From contig NZ_CP085442.1 in NCBI RefSeq assembly GCF_023824195.1, positions 2,270,001-2,334,000 of the forward strand: a stretch of DNA of 64,000 nucleotides. Direction: 5' to 3'. Under the pieces are notes generated by a model that saw nothing but the letters and a program-made list of their open reading frames with translations, ran no database searches and was not told the origin of the DNA. The translations under genes and the position numbers were made by a program. How positions within the stretch are numbered: position 1 is the first letter of the stretch; each line of letters opens with the position of its first letter. The DNA is from Priestia megaterium. Lineage in GTDB: Bacteria > Bacillota > Bacilli > Bacillales > Bacillaceae_H. Of the stretch, positions 9,201-17,932 are shown in pieces.

Positions 9201-10703
9201 GTGAGAATTGTAACGAATCAAGAGATGTATCAAGTAGATGATTATATGATGAATACAATTGGGATGAGTGAAGAGTCCCTTATGGAAAATGCCGGGCAGG
9301 CTGCTGCAAACGCGCTGAGTGAGCGAATCGAAAAACATGAAAACATAGGGCTGCTTATAGGAACGGGAAACAATGGAGGAGACGGCTTTGTTATTGCCCG
9401 TGCGTTGAAGTCAAAAGGCTATGAAGTTGACGTCTGGGTAGTTCCTGCACGGGAAAAAATAAAAGGCGCAGCTAAAAAAGCAATGATCATCTATGAAAAT
9501 GCTGGGTTCACGTGGCAATCGGCGGGAGACAACTTCTCTGTAAAAAAGTATACGGTGATTATTGACTGTCTACTAGGGATAGGAGTAAAAGGCAGCATCA
9601 AATCTCCTTACGATGACATTATAAAAAAAATAAACGACTCTAAGGCTTACATATACAGCATCGATGTCCCAAGTGGAGTAATGGAACAGAAGCAAGAGCT
9701 TACGGTACGTGCAGATGCTACGATTACGCTTCAGCAGCCGAAAATCACGGCATTTACATACCCGAGCAAAGAAAGCTATGGTGAATTGATTGTAGTAGAT
9801 ATCGGTATTCCGCCGCTAGCAATTAAAAAAAGCTCATCTCCTAAAGAGGTATGGTCAACTCAGCATATTAAACAATCTTTTCCTATTCGGAATGCTTCGT
9901 CAAATAAAGGTACACACGGAAAAGGAATCGTAATAGGAGGTTCGCTTCAAACACCTGGAGCGCCGATGCTAACGTCAAAAGCAGCACTCACAAGCGGAGC
10001 AGGGCTTTTAACTCTTGCGCTTCCGAGCGATATTCATGCGATTGCAGCTGCTCACATGTTGGAAGTGATGTATAAACCATGTCCAAGCAAAGATGGCTTT
10101 TTTGCAGGCGAGATTCCTTTAGAAGAAGCGGAGTATGATGCAATTGCAGTCGGACCAGGGCTTGGGAGAACGAAAGAAACGAAGAAAGTCGTCGAACAAG
10201 TGCTTCACCAGCCGGTTTCTGTTGTGGTGGACGCCGATGGTCTTTTTCATCTTCCCCATTTAGAAAAAGAAGTAAAAGAAAGAGAACACGCAACGATTTT
10301 AACACCTCATCCGGGAGAAATGGCTAGACTCGTGGATACAACAATCTCAGAAGTAGAAGAAAATCGATTTTTAATATCTAGACAATACGCAGTGGAAAAT
10401 GGTGTGTACCTTGTATTAAAAGGTCCAAACACGATTGTTACAACACCTGACGGAAAACAATACGTAAATACCACTGGAAACGCAGGGCTTGCGAAAGGCG
10501 GAACGGGTGACACGTTAACAGGGATCATCCTCGCTTTTATCATGCAGCATGATTCTCTTCAAGAAGCAATCAGTAATGCGGTATATGTTCACGGAAAAGC
10601 AGCGGATGTGCTGCTTGATCAGGGACATACAATGATGGATATGTTAGCAAGCGACGTTATTTCTGCACTTCCGGCAGTCTTAGGGCAGCTGAGTGAGAAG
10701 TAA
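9201..10703 (+). CDS. nnr: Bifunctional NAD(P)H-hydrate epimerase / ADP-dependent NAD(P)HX dehydratase
   Basis: It repairs hydrated NADH and NADPH. The N-terminal half (to about 210) is the YjeF_N epimerase with GTGNNGGDGFVIARAL and VIIDCLLGIGVKG. The C-terminal half (about 235-500) is the dehydratase with GPGLGR, VVDADGL, ILTPHPGEMARL and NAGLAKGGTGDTLTG. All expected motifs are present in one 500-residue chain. GTG 9201 follows AAGGAG with 7 bases between. It follows the C45 hydrolase by 11 bases. No clear terminator follows it. Confidence 0.93.
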   Translation: MRIVTNQEMYQVDDYMMNTIGMSEESLMENAGQAAANALSERIEKHENIGLLIGTGNNGGDGFVIARALKSKGYEVDVWVVPAREKIKGAAKKAMIIYENAGFTWQSAGDNFSVKKYTVIIDCLLGIGVKGSIKSPYDDIIKKINDSKAYIYSIDVPSGVMEQKQELTVRADATITLQQPKITAFTYPSKESYGELIVVDIGIPPLAIKKSSSPKEVWSTQHIKQSFPIRNASSNKGTHGKGIVIGGSLQTPGAPMLTSKAALTSGAGLLTLALPSDIHAIAAAHMLEVMYKPCPSKDGFFAGEIPLEEAEYDAIAVGPGLGRTKETKKVVEQVLHQPVSVVVDADGLFHLPHLEKEVKEREHATILTPHPGEMARLVDTTISEVEENRFLISRQYAVENGVYLVLKGPNTIVTTPDGKQYVNTTGNAGLAKGGTGDTLTGIILAFIMQHDSLQEAISNAVYVHGKAADVLLDQGHTMMDMLASDVISALPAVLGQLSEK

Positions 10704-10816
10704 TTTCTTCTAGATTATTAAAATTTGTTGACAAAACCCTTCAAAAAGTTGTCAAAACTCTTTGTAAATGATAACGTTATTTTACGTAAGATTTTACATA
10801 GAAAGAAAGTGATTTT

Positions 10817-11095
10817 GTGTACTACTCAATGAGACCAAGAGGCATTCATTTAGCTGTGCCTACACTTTTCTTCCTTATTACAGTCGTGTTATTTGCGATG
10901 ATGCAGTTTGGTTTTTATTTGGATTCCAGCATTCTTCGTAAAATTTGGGTCATCATTATGGCTTTATTGCCCATTGCTGGACTAATCACGGCTATTAAAG
11001 GTAGAAGAGGAAGCGCAAAGCCGTGGTTAATTATAGGGAACGTGATTCTTATTTTAACCGTTACAATAATGAGCGTACAGGCTATTATCTATTAA
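10817..11095 (+). CDS. Small membrane protein (92 aa), unknown
   Basis: I do not recognise this protein. Three hydrophobic segments are visible at roughly residues 10-33, 42-58 and 69-90, with a positive loop (KGRRGSAK) between the last two. The start is GTG 10817 with a weak site (AAAGAAAGTGAT). A possible promoter lies in the spacer, where TTGACA (10727 region) and an inverted partner TTGTCAA bracket 14 bases; another dyad, ATAACGTTAT, is about 45 bases upstream of the start. The gene is followed by a strong two-way terminator. Confidence 0.6.
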   Translation: MYYSMRPRGIHLAVPTLFFLITVVLFAMMQFGFYLDSSILRKIWVIIMALLPIAGLITAIKGRRGSAKPWLIIGNVILILTVTIMSVQAIIY

Positions 11096-11100
11096 ACAAA

Positions 11101-11134
11101 AAAACGTGTTCGCCAAACAGGCGGACACGTTTTT
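11101..11134. terminator. Bidirectional terminator
   Basis: A 14-base stem (AAAACGTGTTCGCC with GGCGGACACGTTTT, one G-T pair) and a 5-base loop lie between convergent genes, with T runs on both sides. It serves the small membrane gene and the PhzF-like gene. Confidence 0.85.
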
Positions 11135-11135
11135 A

Positions 11136-12026
11136 TTAGGAAAGAGAAACGATTTGCTTTGTTACATAGGCAGCTTCTCCTGCGATTACCACACCATACG
11201 TATTCTCTTTTTTTGTAATTTCTACATGAACTAAGCCATCTCTATCTATTTCCTGTCCTTGCTCAATCACAAATTGCCAGCGGTCGTTTTCTTGCTGGTC
11301 CACATATCTCGCGTAATAGGCGCCCATTACGCCAGAAGCTGTTCCAGTTACAGCGTCTTCTACCGTACCTGAAAATGGTGAAGAGAAATGTCTTCCGTGC
11401 ATATGGGCTTCTGAGTGAATCGTTTCAAAACAAAAGGGATGAATAGATGCTTTTGGCATATCTGTTAAAATATGCGGGAAATCTTCTTGATTAGGCTTCA
11501 TCTTTTTACAGGAATCTAAACTTTTTAAAGGTACAATAAGCGTCCAGTTCCCTGTACTTCCATATACAATAGGAAGTCTTTGATCAAGGTCATCAATATG
11601 AAGATTAAGAGCTTTTGCCAGTTTTTCTTTTGAACCTGAAAACGGATGAAACTGTGGAGAAGCTTGACTCATGGTGATAACAGGTTGTCCGTTTATGCTC
11701 TGTACAGTCATAGGCAAAATTCCAGCATTTGTTTCAACCGTAAATGTAGTTTTTGGAAGTTTGTTTTTACTATGTAAAGCATAAAGAGAAGCGATGGTAG
11801 CATGGCCACACAAATCTGCTTCTTGTCCGGGCGTAAAGTATCGAATTCGTAAATCAGCGCGGGAAGAGTCCATGATAAAAGCAGTTTCGTTAAACTGTGC
11901 TTGATAAGCAATCTTCTGCATTTCTTCAGCTGAAAAATCATCTCCGTTAAACACAATTCCTGCAGGGTTTCCTTTATTAGGGCGCGTGCTGAACGCATCG
12001 TATTGGTAAACAATCGCTTCTTTCAT
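11136..12026 (-). CDS. PhzF-family isomerase/epimerase
   Basis: This is a 296-residue member of the PhzF family with the diaminopimelate epimerase-like fold. Key features are the N-terminal YQYDAFSTRPNKGNPAGIV, the NETAFI segment carrying the catalytic Glu, LCGHATIASLYAL, and near the end DAVTGTASGVMGAYY. No phenazine genes are near, so the substrate is unknown and the name only gives the family. ATG 12026 is preferred because GGAGGT is 7 bases ahead, while the in-frame ATG at 12041 overlaps that site. Confidence 0.88.
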   Translation of the reverse strand: MKEAIVYQYDAFSTRPNKGNPAGIVFNGDDFSAEEMQKIAYQAQFNETAFIMDSSRADLRIRYFTPGQEADLCGHATIASLYALHSKNKLPKTTFTVETNAGILPMTVQSINGQPVITMSQASPQFHPFSGSKEKLAKALNLHIDDLDQRLPIVYGSTGNWTLIVPLKSLDSCKKMKPNQEDFPHILTDMPKASIHPFCFETIHSEAHMHGRHFSSPFSGTVEDAVTGTASGVMGAYYARYVDQQENDRWQFVIEQGQEIDRDGLVHVEITKKENTYGVVIAGEAAYVTKQIVSLS

Positions 12027-12126
12027 AGAAATTACCTCCATTTTTATATCATTGTATGAAAGCTTTAACCAGTGTTATTAAATGATCGGCTATTAAAATA
12101 GTGAAGTACCTGAACGTTATTTAGAA

Positions 12127-12157
12127 TAAAAAAACAGCAGTTTTTACCTGCTGCTTT
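12127..12157 (-). terminator. Terminator after the gene at 12171-12827
   Basis: On the minus strand AAAAGCAGCAG pairs with CTGCTGTTTT across a 7-base loop and ends in a T run. Confidence 0.7.
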
Positions 12158-12170
12158 TCACTTCGCAAAA

Positions 12171-12827
12171 CTATTTTTGCATCGCGGCATTTATTCCTTC
12201 TTTTCTAACTTCTAGCATATGAGTAGCTTTTTTATCAATATCTTTAGCTGTATCGGAAGAAATAACGCCTACGCTGCTTAAGTCATAGGCAAGACTTGTA
12301 ACAAGCAGTTGCTCTCTTTGTGCTAGTGTGCCGTATGTAAGTGCAGCGGTTTTAGCTTGAATGCCACTCATATTTAATTCATCAGTAGAAGAAGCTGCTT
12401 CTTTTTTTGCGGCTATTACTTCTTGATAAAGAGAATCATATCCTCCAAACCCCACTTGCGCAATTAGAAAGTCATAAATGTCATCGGCTGATTTTTTAGA
12501 GGGCTGAGAAAAAGCTCTTTGAAATTTATTGCGCGGTAAAAATTTTAATGCTGCTTGCCTGCCATCTTCATAAATTTTTTCTTGTATTTCTTTAGTAGCT
12601 TTTTCTTCGCTTTTTTTCTGTGCTGCATCTAGCTGTTTGCGATATTTTTGAATAATGACTCCGTCCTGCTGATTGTTTCCCTCTTTGAAAGTAGCCGCTG
12701 CTTGTGGAACATCTGACGTTGCTAGAGTCTCAGCAGCGTTCTCTGAAGAAGAAAAGAACGTATTTTTGACAAAAATAAGTGCAAAGATCAGCAAAATAAA
12801 CCATAAAAACCTGAATTTCTTAAACAA
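12171..12827 (-). CDS. Hypothetical membrane-anchored protein (218 aa)
   Basis: I do not recognise this family. One N-terminal membrane segment (about residues 5-22, FRFLWFILLIFALIFVK) is followed by a soluble, mostly helical and Lys/Ala/Glu-rich domain that probably faces outward, with a low-complexity stretch of Ser/Ala just after the membrane. Helices around 60-95 are charged and coiled-coil-like. AGAGGTGAAC overlaps a GTG at 12836 and is well spaced for TTG 12827, so TTG is chosen, as at sqhC. It is a single-gene unit with its own terminator. Confidence 0.65.
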   Translation of the reverse strand: MFKKFRFLWFILLIFALIFVKNTFFSSSENAAETLATSDVPQAAATFKEGNNQQDGVIIQKYRKQLDAAQKKSEEKATKEIQEKIYEDGRQAALKFLPRNKFQRAFSQPSKKSADDIYDFLIAQVGFGGYDSLYQEVIAAKKEAASSTDELNMSGIQAKTAALTYGTLAQREQLLVTSLAYDLSSVGVISSDTAKDIDKKATHMLEVRKEGINAAMQK

Positions 12828-13000
12828 AATGTTCACCTCTGTATAATGTTTCTAAATTATGTAAAACAACATGGACCAGTATACAATAATTTTAGTGTTT
12901 TTTTACACATTTACCCAAAAATAAGAAAATAGTAAGAGGTGGTTTTATTAATCTAATAGATATATAGGTTCATTGTTAGGGTTCTAAAGAAACCATTGAT

Positions 13001-13774
13001 CTATTTGTACTGATTCACATAATCGAATATGTTTTTGCTAATAAGGCTTAAAGTGACAAGGATAAAAAGCGTTCGGACGTACGTCACGCCTTTTGATAGA
13101 GCGACATTTGATCCGACAAAAGAACCCACGATCATCGCAAACCCCATAATTAATCCGTAAGAAAATACAACAGAATCAAAATATAAAAATACAAGCAAAG
13201 CACCTAAATTACTGCCGAAATTTAAAAATTTTGCGCTGCCTGCTGACTGCAGGAAATCAAATCCCATAAATAAAAAAGCAAATAAAATAAATGAGCCTGT
13301 GCCTGCTCCTAAAAATCCATCGTAAAAGCCAATAATAAAAATAAGTGCGGTAAAGAAAATAAGTTTCTTAATAGACAGCGGCTTATATGTGGACGTGGTG
13401 CCCCAGTTTTTTTTGAAGATTGTATAAATAGCAACTAAAACAAGGAGAATCAAAATAACCGGTTTCAAAAAAGCAGAGGATAGAAAATGAACGGTGATTG
13501 AACCTCCTAAAGAACCGATAAATACAAAAGGAAACCATTTACCTACGACGCGAAAATCGACTTTTCCGGATTTGACAAATCGAATGGTACTCGTTAATAC
13601 GCCCATCGTTCCAGCTAATTTATTTGTAGCTAAGGCAGCAGCGGGAGGCAGGCCTAAAAATAAAAGGGCAGGCGTTGAAATTAAACCGCCTCCGCCAACT
13701 ACAGAGTCAATGAATGCGGCTAAAAACCCAAATAGTAAAAGCAAAAGAACAATCTGTAAACTTAATTCTTCCAT
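13001..13774 (-). CDS. TSUP-family permease (TauE/SafE, YfcA-like)
   Basis: This is a 257-residue membrane protein with about eight helices. The first family motif GFLAAFIDSVVGGGGLISTPAL lies at about residues 16-37, and the second, GFYDGFLGAGTGSF, near residue 150. Relatives export sulfite, sulfonates or related small organic anions. Its substrate is unknown. The ATG at 13774 follows GAGGAAGG. It is divergent from a TrmB-type regulator, with a 32-bp inverted repeat in the shared spacer, so this regulator probably controls it. Confidence 0.88.
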   Translation of the reverse strand: MEELSLQIVLLLLLFGFLAAFIDSVVGGGGLISTPALLFLGLPPAAALATNKLAGTMGVLTSTIRFVKSGKVDFRVVGKWFPFVFIGSLGGSITVHFLSSAFLKPVILILLVLVAIYTIFKKNWGTTSTYKPLSIKKLIFFTALIFIIGFYDGFLGAGTGSFILFAFLFMGFDFLQSAGSAKFLNFGSNLGALLVFLYFDSVVFSYGLIMGFAMIVGSFVGSNVALSKGVTYVRTLFILVTLSLISKNIFDYVNQYK

Positions 13775-13797
13775 AAAGCACCTTCCTCATGTCATAA

Positions 13798-13829
13798 TAT
13801 ATAGTGACTACTTAAATAGTAACTATATA
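13798..13829. promoter_or_regulatory. 32-bp inverted repeat, candidate TrmB-type operator
   Basis: Left arm TATATAGTGACTA and right arm TAGTAACTATATA pair at 12 of 13 positions across a 6-base centre. The site is in the 122-base spacer between the permease and the TrmB-type regulator, where it could control both. The regulator assignment is inferred from position only. Confidence 0.6.
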
Positions 13830-13896
13830 AAAAGCGGTTGTAAATATGTAAATGATGAAAATTTCAAATAACTTAAAAAACAGGGAGGTTTCCTTT

Positions 13897-14664
13897 ATGG
13901 AAAATATTATTCAGCAGCTGCAGTCGCTTGGATTTAATCAGTATGAATCAAAAGTATACGTGACGCTTGTCAAAAAAGGATCTTCCACTGCTTATAGCAT
14001 TAGTAAACATTCAGGTGTGCCAAGAGCGCGTGTATACGATATTTTACAAACACTAGAGGAAAAAGGCATGGTGTTAAAAGAAGAGAGTAATGATGGCACC
14101 CAGTACACGTCACTGCCCGTCGATGCGTTTTTGCATTCGCTGCAAAAAAAATGGAACGAAACGTATGAAGACGTTAGCGAAACGCTTAAACGTCTTGAGG
14201 CTGCAGAGTCTATAGAAGAAAGCCGGGTTATGACGATGAAAGGAGAAAGAGCCATTCTTGCTTTTTGTGAGTCGCTATTGTTAAAAGCAAAAAATAAAAT
14301 TGTCATCTCGCTTTGGCCCGATATTTATAATGAGTTGAAGCCTCTTTTATTACAGCTAAGGGAGAGTGTAACACTAAAAGGAATTGTGTTTGAACAAGAT
14401 GAAGTGATGGAGGAATTTGACCGGCACCGTCATACAAGTTATACCGAAAACATTGGCAATCAAAACTGGTTTATTGTATCTGTTGACAGCAGTGAAATGA
14501 TTTATGGTCATAAAGAAATGGCTTACTATACAAATAACGCAGTCAACATTAATTTACTTGAAAACTATATTTGGCATGATATCCTCGTTAACAGACTTGT
14601 AGAAAAAAGTGATCAGGAAATGGACAGGTGGATTGAAAGGGAAAGAGAAAGCTTTTTTGCGTAG
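13897..14664 (+). CDS. TrmB-family transcriptional regulator
   Basis: This is a 255-residue protein. Residues 1-75 form the TrmB winged helix (QSLGFNQYESKVYVTLVKKG, then SGVPRARVYDILQTLEEKGM), followed by a short coiled linker and a C-terminal effector domain that in this family resembles a phospholipase D-like fold. The sensed molecule is unknown; archaeal relatives bind sugars. ATG 13897 has GGGAGG 8 bases ahead; upstream ATGs at 13852 and 13855 do not. It is divergent from a TSUP permease, which is its likely target. Confidence 0.85.
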   Translation: MENIIQQLQSLGFNQYESKVYVTLVKKGSSTAYSISKHSGVPRARVYDILQTLEEKGMVLKEESNDGTQYTSLPVDAFLHSLQKKWNETYEDVSETLKRLEAAESIEESRVMTMKGERAILAFCESLLLKAKNKIVISLWPDIYNELKPLLLQLRESVTLKGIVFEQDEVMEEFDRHRHTSYTENIGNQNWFIVSVDSSEMIYGHKEMAYYTNNAVNINLLENYIWHDILVNRLVEKSDQEMDRWIERERESFFA

Positions 14665-14665
14665 A

Positions 14666-14688
14666 AAAACCCGCTTTATGCGGGTTTT
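14666..14688. terminator. Bidirectional terminator
   Basis: AAAACCCGC and GCGGGTTTT form a perfect 9-base stem with a 5-base loop between the convergent trmB-type and azoR genes. Confidence 0.85.
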
Positions 14689-14691
14689 ATA

Positions 14692-15318
14692 TTAAAAAGT
14701 TTGGGCAAGTTTTTTTGCTTCTGCTATTCCTTTTTCTTTAATTTCTTGGGCTTTATCTGGCATTGCGTTATGCCCCTCCACAAAAATGCCGTCTAACGAA
14801 GGTACTCCAAAGAAATTCATCATAATCCCAATATAACGATGCCCCATTTCCATATCAGCTGCAGGACCTTCAGAATAAATGCCTCCGCGTGCTTGAATAT
14901 GAAGCGCTTTTTTATCCGTTAATAGCCCAACCGGACCCTCTGCCGTGTATTTAAATGACTTACCCGCTACGGCTACAGAGTCTAAATAGGCTTTCATAAC
15001 TGGTGGAAATGAAAAGTTCCACATAGGCGTTACAAAAACATATTTGTCCGCTGCTACAAACTGTTCGCTCAATTCTGCAAGACGATTGACCTTTTCTTGT
15101 TCATGAGAAGAAAGTTCAGACCCAGCCTGAAGTTTGCCCCAGCCGCTAAATACATCCGCATCAATATGAGGAATATTCTCTTTGTAAAGGTCAATATGTA
15201 CAACTTCGTCACTTGCATTATGCTCCTTGTAAGCATCAATAAACGCTTTTCCTGTTGCCATACTGAATGATTGAGACTCATCGTGAGGATGAGCTGTAAT
15301 ATAAAGTACTTTTGCCAC
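14692..15318 (-). CDS. azoR: FMN-dependent NADH-azoreductase (quinone reductase)
   Basis: This 208-residue flavodoxin-fold enzyme reduces quinones and azo compounds with NADH. The FMN phosphate loop is near [18 protein letters not shown] at the N-terminus, [18 protein letters not shown] binds the isoalloxazine, and [18 protein letters not shown] is the other conserved loop. In Bacillus such enzymes respond to quinone and thiol stress. The GTG at 15318 has only a weak site (AAGAGATGAT). A small dyad CGTATA-N6-TATACG is upstream. Confidence 0.9.
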   Translation of the reverse strand: MAKVLYITAHPHDESQSFSMATGKAFIDAYKEHNASDEVVHIDLYKENIPHIDADVFSGWGKLQAGSELSSHEQEKVNRLAELSEQFVAADKYVFVTPMWNFSFPPVMKAYLDSVAVAGKSFKYTAEGPVGLLTDKKALHIQARGGIYSEGPAADMEMGHRYIGIMMNFFGVPSLDGIFVEGHNAMPDKAQEIKEKGIAEAKKLAQTF

Positions 15319-15371
15319 GTGTTATCATCTCTTTCTTGTTTGAAATAATGTACTGTCTTATCGTTATCACT

Positions 15372-15389
15372 CGTATAAAAAACTATACG
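15372..15389. promoter_or_regulatory. Small inverted repeat upstream of azoR
   Basis: CGTATA and TATACG are separated by AAAAAC. It sits about 55-70 bases ahead of the azoR start, where a MarR- or DUF24-type repressor could bind. No regulator gene is linked, so this is only a candidate. Confidence 0.35.
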
Positions 15390-15520
15390 CACTTTGTTCA
15401 GTAAGCTGAAAAAGAGCATAGGAAAAGAATTTTTATATAGAAAATAATGGTATAATTAATATTTGAATATTTACATAACAAATGTGTATACAAAACAGAG
15501 AGTCGGTAAGAGGTGTAAAC

Positions 15521-16240
15521 ATGAAAGAAAAATGGATAATCGTCACGGGTGCAGGCTCCGGAATTGGCAAAAAAATTGTAAAAGAATTCGTGTTAAAGCG
15601 CTATTCAGTCATTGCTTGTGATATTAATGCTGAAGCTTTGAGACAACTAGCTCAAGATACAAAGGGCCATATTGAAACGTATGTAGTGGATGTTAAAAAA
15701 GGAAAGGATGTAAAAGATCTTTTTTATCAAATAAAAGATAAAAATTTGTATGGGTTAGTTAATAATGCAGGCGTGTATTTAGGGAAAAATTTATTGGATT
15801 ATGAAGAAAACGAAATAGATTTTGTGATGGATATTAATATTAAAGGATATGTTTATTTCTCCAAGTACTTTGGCGAATTATTAATGAAAAAGGAAACAGA
15901 AGGAGCGATTATTAATATATCGTCCGTGTCAGGAATGGAAGGAAGCTCCGATGCTATATATGGAATGTCTAAAGCAGCAATACTAGGATTAACCAAGAGC
16001 TGTGCGATGAATTTTTCTCCTTATATCCGGGTGAATGCCGTAGCACCTACAATGGTAAATACCGATATGATGAAAAATATTCCAGAGTGGCGCAAAAATG
16101 AATACATCGCTCATCAGCTGATTCCAAGCTTTGTTACGCCTCAAGACGTGGCAGATACGGTTCTTTTTTTACTGAGCCCTCAAGCAAAACATTATACAGG
16201 AGCCACATTGGATTTGAATAGCGGATGTTATTTACGATAA
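15521..16240 (+). CDS. Short-chain dehydrogenase/reductase (SDR)
   Basis: This is a 239-residue classical SDR. TGAGSGIG binds NAD(P), NNAG is at the central strand, the catalytic Ser is in NISSVSG, and Tyr147-x-x-x-Lys151 (YGMSK) completes the site. The acidic residue at the end of strand 2 (ACDIN) favours NAD(H). The substrate is unknown. ATG 15521 follows AAGAGGTGT; an upstream in-frame ATG at 15482 has no site. It is divergent from azoR and followed directly by a structured repeat. Confidence 0.87.
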   Translation: MKEKWIIVTGAGSGIGKKIVKEFVLKRYSVIACDINAEALRQLAQDTKGHIETYVVDVKKGKDVKDLFYQIKDKNLYGLVNNAGVYLGKNLLDYEENEIDFVMDINIKGYVYFSKYFGELLMKKETEGAIINISSVSGMEGSSDAIYGMSKAAILGLTKSCAMNFSPYIRVNAVAPTMVNTDMMKNIPEWRKNEYIAHQLIPSFVTPQDVADTVLFLLSPQAKHYTGATLDLNSGCYLR

Positions 16241-16250
16241 ATTATCTTTT

Positions 16251-16586
16251 GAAAGAGGCTGGGACAAAAATATTTTAGTTAAAGGTAAATTCGAATGATC
16301 AATCGATATTATTGACTGACCATTCGAATTTTTACTGTTATTATGAACGTTGGTTTCACCGCTTCTAGCTGTTAATTGAAAGGCAAGGCGAAGACTCCTG
16401 CGGGAAAAGCGGAATAGGTGAGACCCCGCAGAAGCGGAAGCGACGAGGAGGCTCACCGGCCGCCCGCGGAAAGCGAAGTCTTGCACGGAAATCAACAGCG
16501 GTGTCACGAGCAATCCATATGAGTTTATTAATCCAATTTGCTCGTCTTTAGATTGGGTTAATTCCGTTATGTCTCAACCTTTTTTG
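16251..16586 (+). repeat. Structured intergenic repeat, copy 2 (about 335 bp)
   Basis: It has the same plan as the copy at 5782-6130 in the opposite genome orientation. It begins GAAAGAGGCTGGGACAAAA 11 bases after the SDR stop and ends ATGTCTCAACC. The hairpin at 16287-16331 (AAATTCGAATG with CATTCGAATTT) corresponds to the copy 1 hairpin but differs at paired bases on both sides. The GC-rich core at about 16386-16490 is nearly identical to copy 1. Both copies sit just after a stop codon and point away from the upstream gene. No protein is encoded. Confidence 0.85.
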
Positions 16587-16610
16587 TTTTCTTAAGAATT
16601 CTTAAGAAAA
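16587..16610. promoter_or_regulatory. 24-bp perfect palindrome with tandem TTCTTAAGAA, candidate response-regulator site
   Basis: Two adjacent copies of TTCTTAAGAA, flanked by TT and AA, form a perfect palindrome and also a 10-bp direct repeat. It lies 67 bases before the methyltransferase gene that starts the two-component operon. OmpR-type regulators bind tandem repeats spaced about one helical turn, so autoregulation by the regulator at 17252 is plausible but inferred. Confidence 0.5.
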
Positions 16611-16676
16611 TTAATTAATGTTTCTTTAGTTTTTTTTTCTATTCTAGAAAGAAAGAGTAGAAAGAAGGAATAGAAA

Positions 16677-17240
16677 ATGAATTTAGCTTTTATGTATCAA
16701 TATTTTCATCAGCCGAGAACGGTAGGAGCACTTTTGCCAAGCTCTACGCACTTAGCGGAAAAAATGGTAAAAGCGATTGATTTTGAACATGCAGCCTGTA
16801 TAGTAGAGTACGGGCCAGGAACCGGAGTTTTTACCCGTGAATTAATAAGAAGACGAAGCGCTTGTACAACTTTGCTTCTTATCGAATACAACCGGCAATT
16901 TTACGAAAAAGTAAAGGAACAAGTAAAGGATGAAAAAAATGTGTATGTGATACACGGCTCAGCTGAAAATGTTCAAAAGTACTTGATACAGTACGATATT
17001 CCAAAAGTAGATTACGTATTATCAGGTCTTCCTTTTGCCTCGCTGCCCTCTGAAGTGTCCGACTGTATTCTGCAAAACACGCGTAGCATATTAGCTGATG
17101 AAGGGAAATTTATTACGTTTCAGTATACGAATTTAAAAAAAGAGTTGATCCGCACGTTTTTCCCGCAGATTGAAGCGGAAAAAGAGTGGAGAAATGTTCC
17201 TCCCGCATATATTTTTACATGCGAAAAGAATGAGATATAA
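16677..17240 (+). CDS. Class I SAM-dependent methyltransferase (phospholipid N-methyltransferase-like)
   Basis: This is a 187-residue protein. Motif I is VEYGPGTGVFTREL (about residues 43-56), followed by LLIEYN. VLSGLPFASLP stands in the place of motif IV, and LKKELIRTFFP lies near the end. The N-terminus (YQYFHQPRTVGALLPSS) matches proteins annotated as phospholipid N-methyltransferase or rRNA adenine methylase-like. The substrate is uncertain. It is 11 bases ahead of the response regulator, so the operon probably senses and modifies the cell envelope. AGAAGGAAT precedes the ATG. Confidence 0.8.
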   Translation: MNLAFMYQYFHQPRTVGALLPSSTHLAEKMVKAIDFEHAACIVEYGPGTGVFTRELIRRRSACTTLLLIEYNRQFYEKVKEQVKDEKNVYVIHGSAENVQKYLIQYDIPKVDYVLSGLPFASLPSEVSDCILQNTRSILADEGKFITFQYTNLKKELIRTFFPQIEAEKEWRNVPPAYIFTCEKNEI

Positions 17241-17251
17241 GGAGTTTGTAA

Positions 17252-17932
17252 ATGAAAGACAGAATTTTAATTATAGATGACGATGAGCAAATTCGTAATT
17301 TAATTGCTATTTACTTAGAAAATGAAGGATTTGAAGCGCTGAAAGTTTCTAATGCTGTATCTGGATTAGCGCTTTTAGAGGAACAAGAAGTAGATTTAAT
17401 TATATTAGATATTATGATGCCGCAGATGAATGGAATTGACGCTGCTTTTAAAATACGTGAAGAAAAAAACATGCCCATTATTATGCTGTCGGCTAAGTCA
17501 GAAGATATGGATAAGATTTCTGGCTTAACAGCAGGAGCAGATGATTACTTAACAAAACCATTTAATCCTCTCGAGCTCATCGCGCGGGTTAAATCACAAA
17601 TTAGACGCTATAAAAAATACAATGAACGTGCTGAACGCGATATTATTCAAATTGGCGATTTGGAAATTAACCGCAGCACCCGCCTTGTCTTTGTGCGCGG
17701 CCAAGAGATTCGTTTAACACCAAAAGAGTTTGATATTTTAGAGCTGCTGGCACGCAACAAAGGAACGGTGATGAGTATGGGGAAAATATATGAAGCCGTG
17801 TGGCAAGAAGATGCGTTTAAATCGGATAATACCGTAATGGTTCATATTACAAAGATTCGCGAAAAAATTGAGGATAATCCGAAAAAGCCAATTTATATTA
17901 AAACCATATGGGGCGTAGGATACAGGATATGA
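17252..17932 (+). CDS. OmpR/PhoB-family response regulator, VanR-like
   Basis: This is a 226-residue regulator. The receiver domain has the acidic pocket DDDE (residues 9-12), phosphoacceptor Asp53 (LILDIMMP) and TKPF. The winged-helix effector domain occupies about residues 130-226. The linker ELIARVKSQIRRYKK is characteristic of the VanR group. No van resistance genes are present, so this does not indicate vancomycin resistance. Its stop codon overlaps the start of the kinase gene (ATGA). The palindrome at 16587-16610 is its likely autoregulatory site. Confidence 0.9.
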   Translation: MKDRILIIDDDEQIRNLIAIYLENEGFEALKVSNAVSGLALLEEQEVDLIILDIMMPQMNGIDAAFKIREEKNMPIIMLSAKSEDMDKISGLTAGADDYLTKPFNPLELIARVKSQIRRYKKYNERAERDIIQIGDLEINRSTRLVFVRGQEIRLTPKEFDILELLARNKGTVMSMGKIYEAVWQEDAFKSDNTVMVHITKIREKIEDNPKKPIYIKTIWGVGYRI

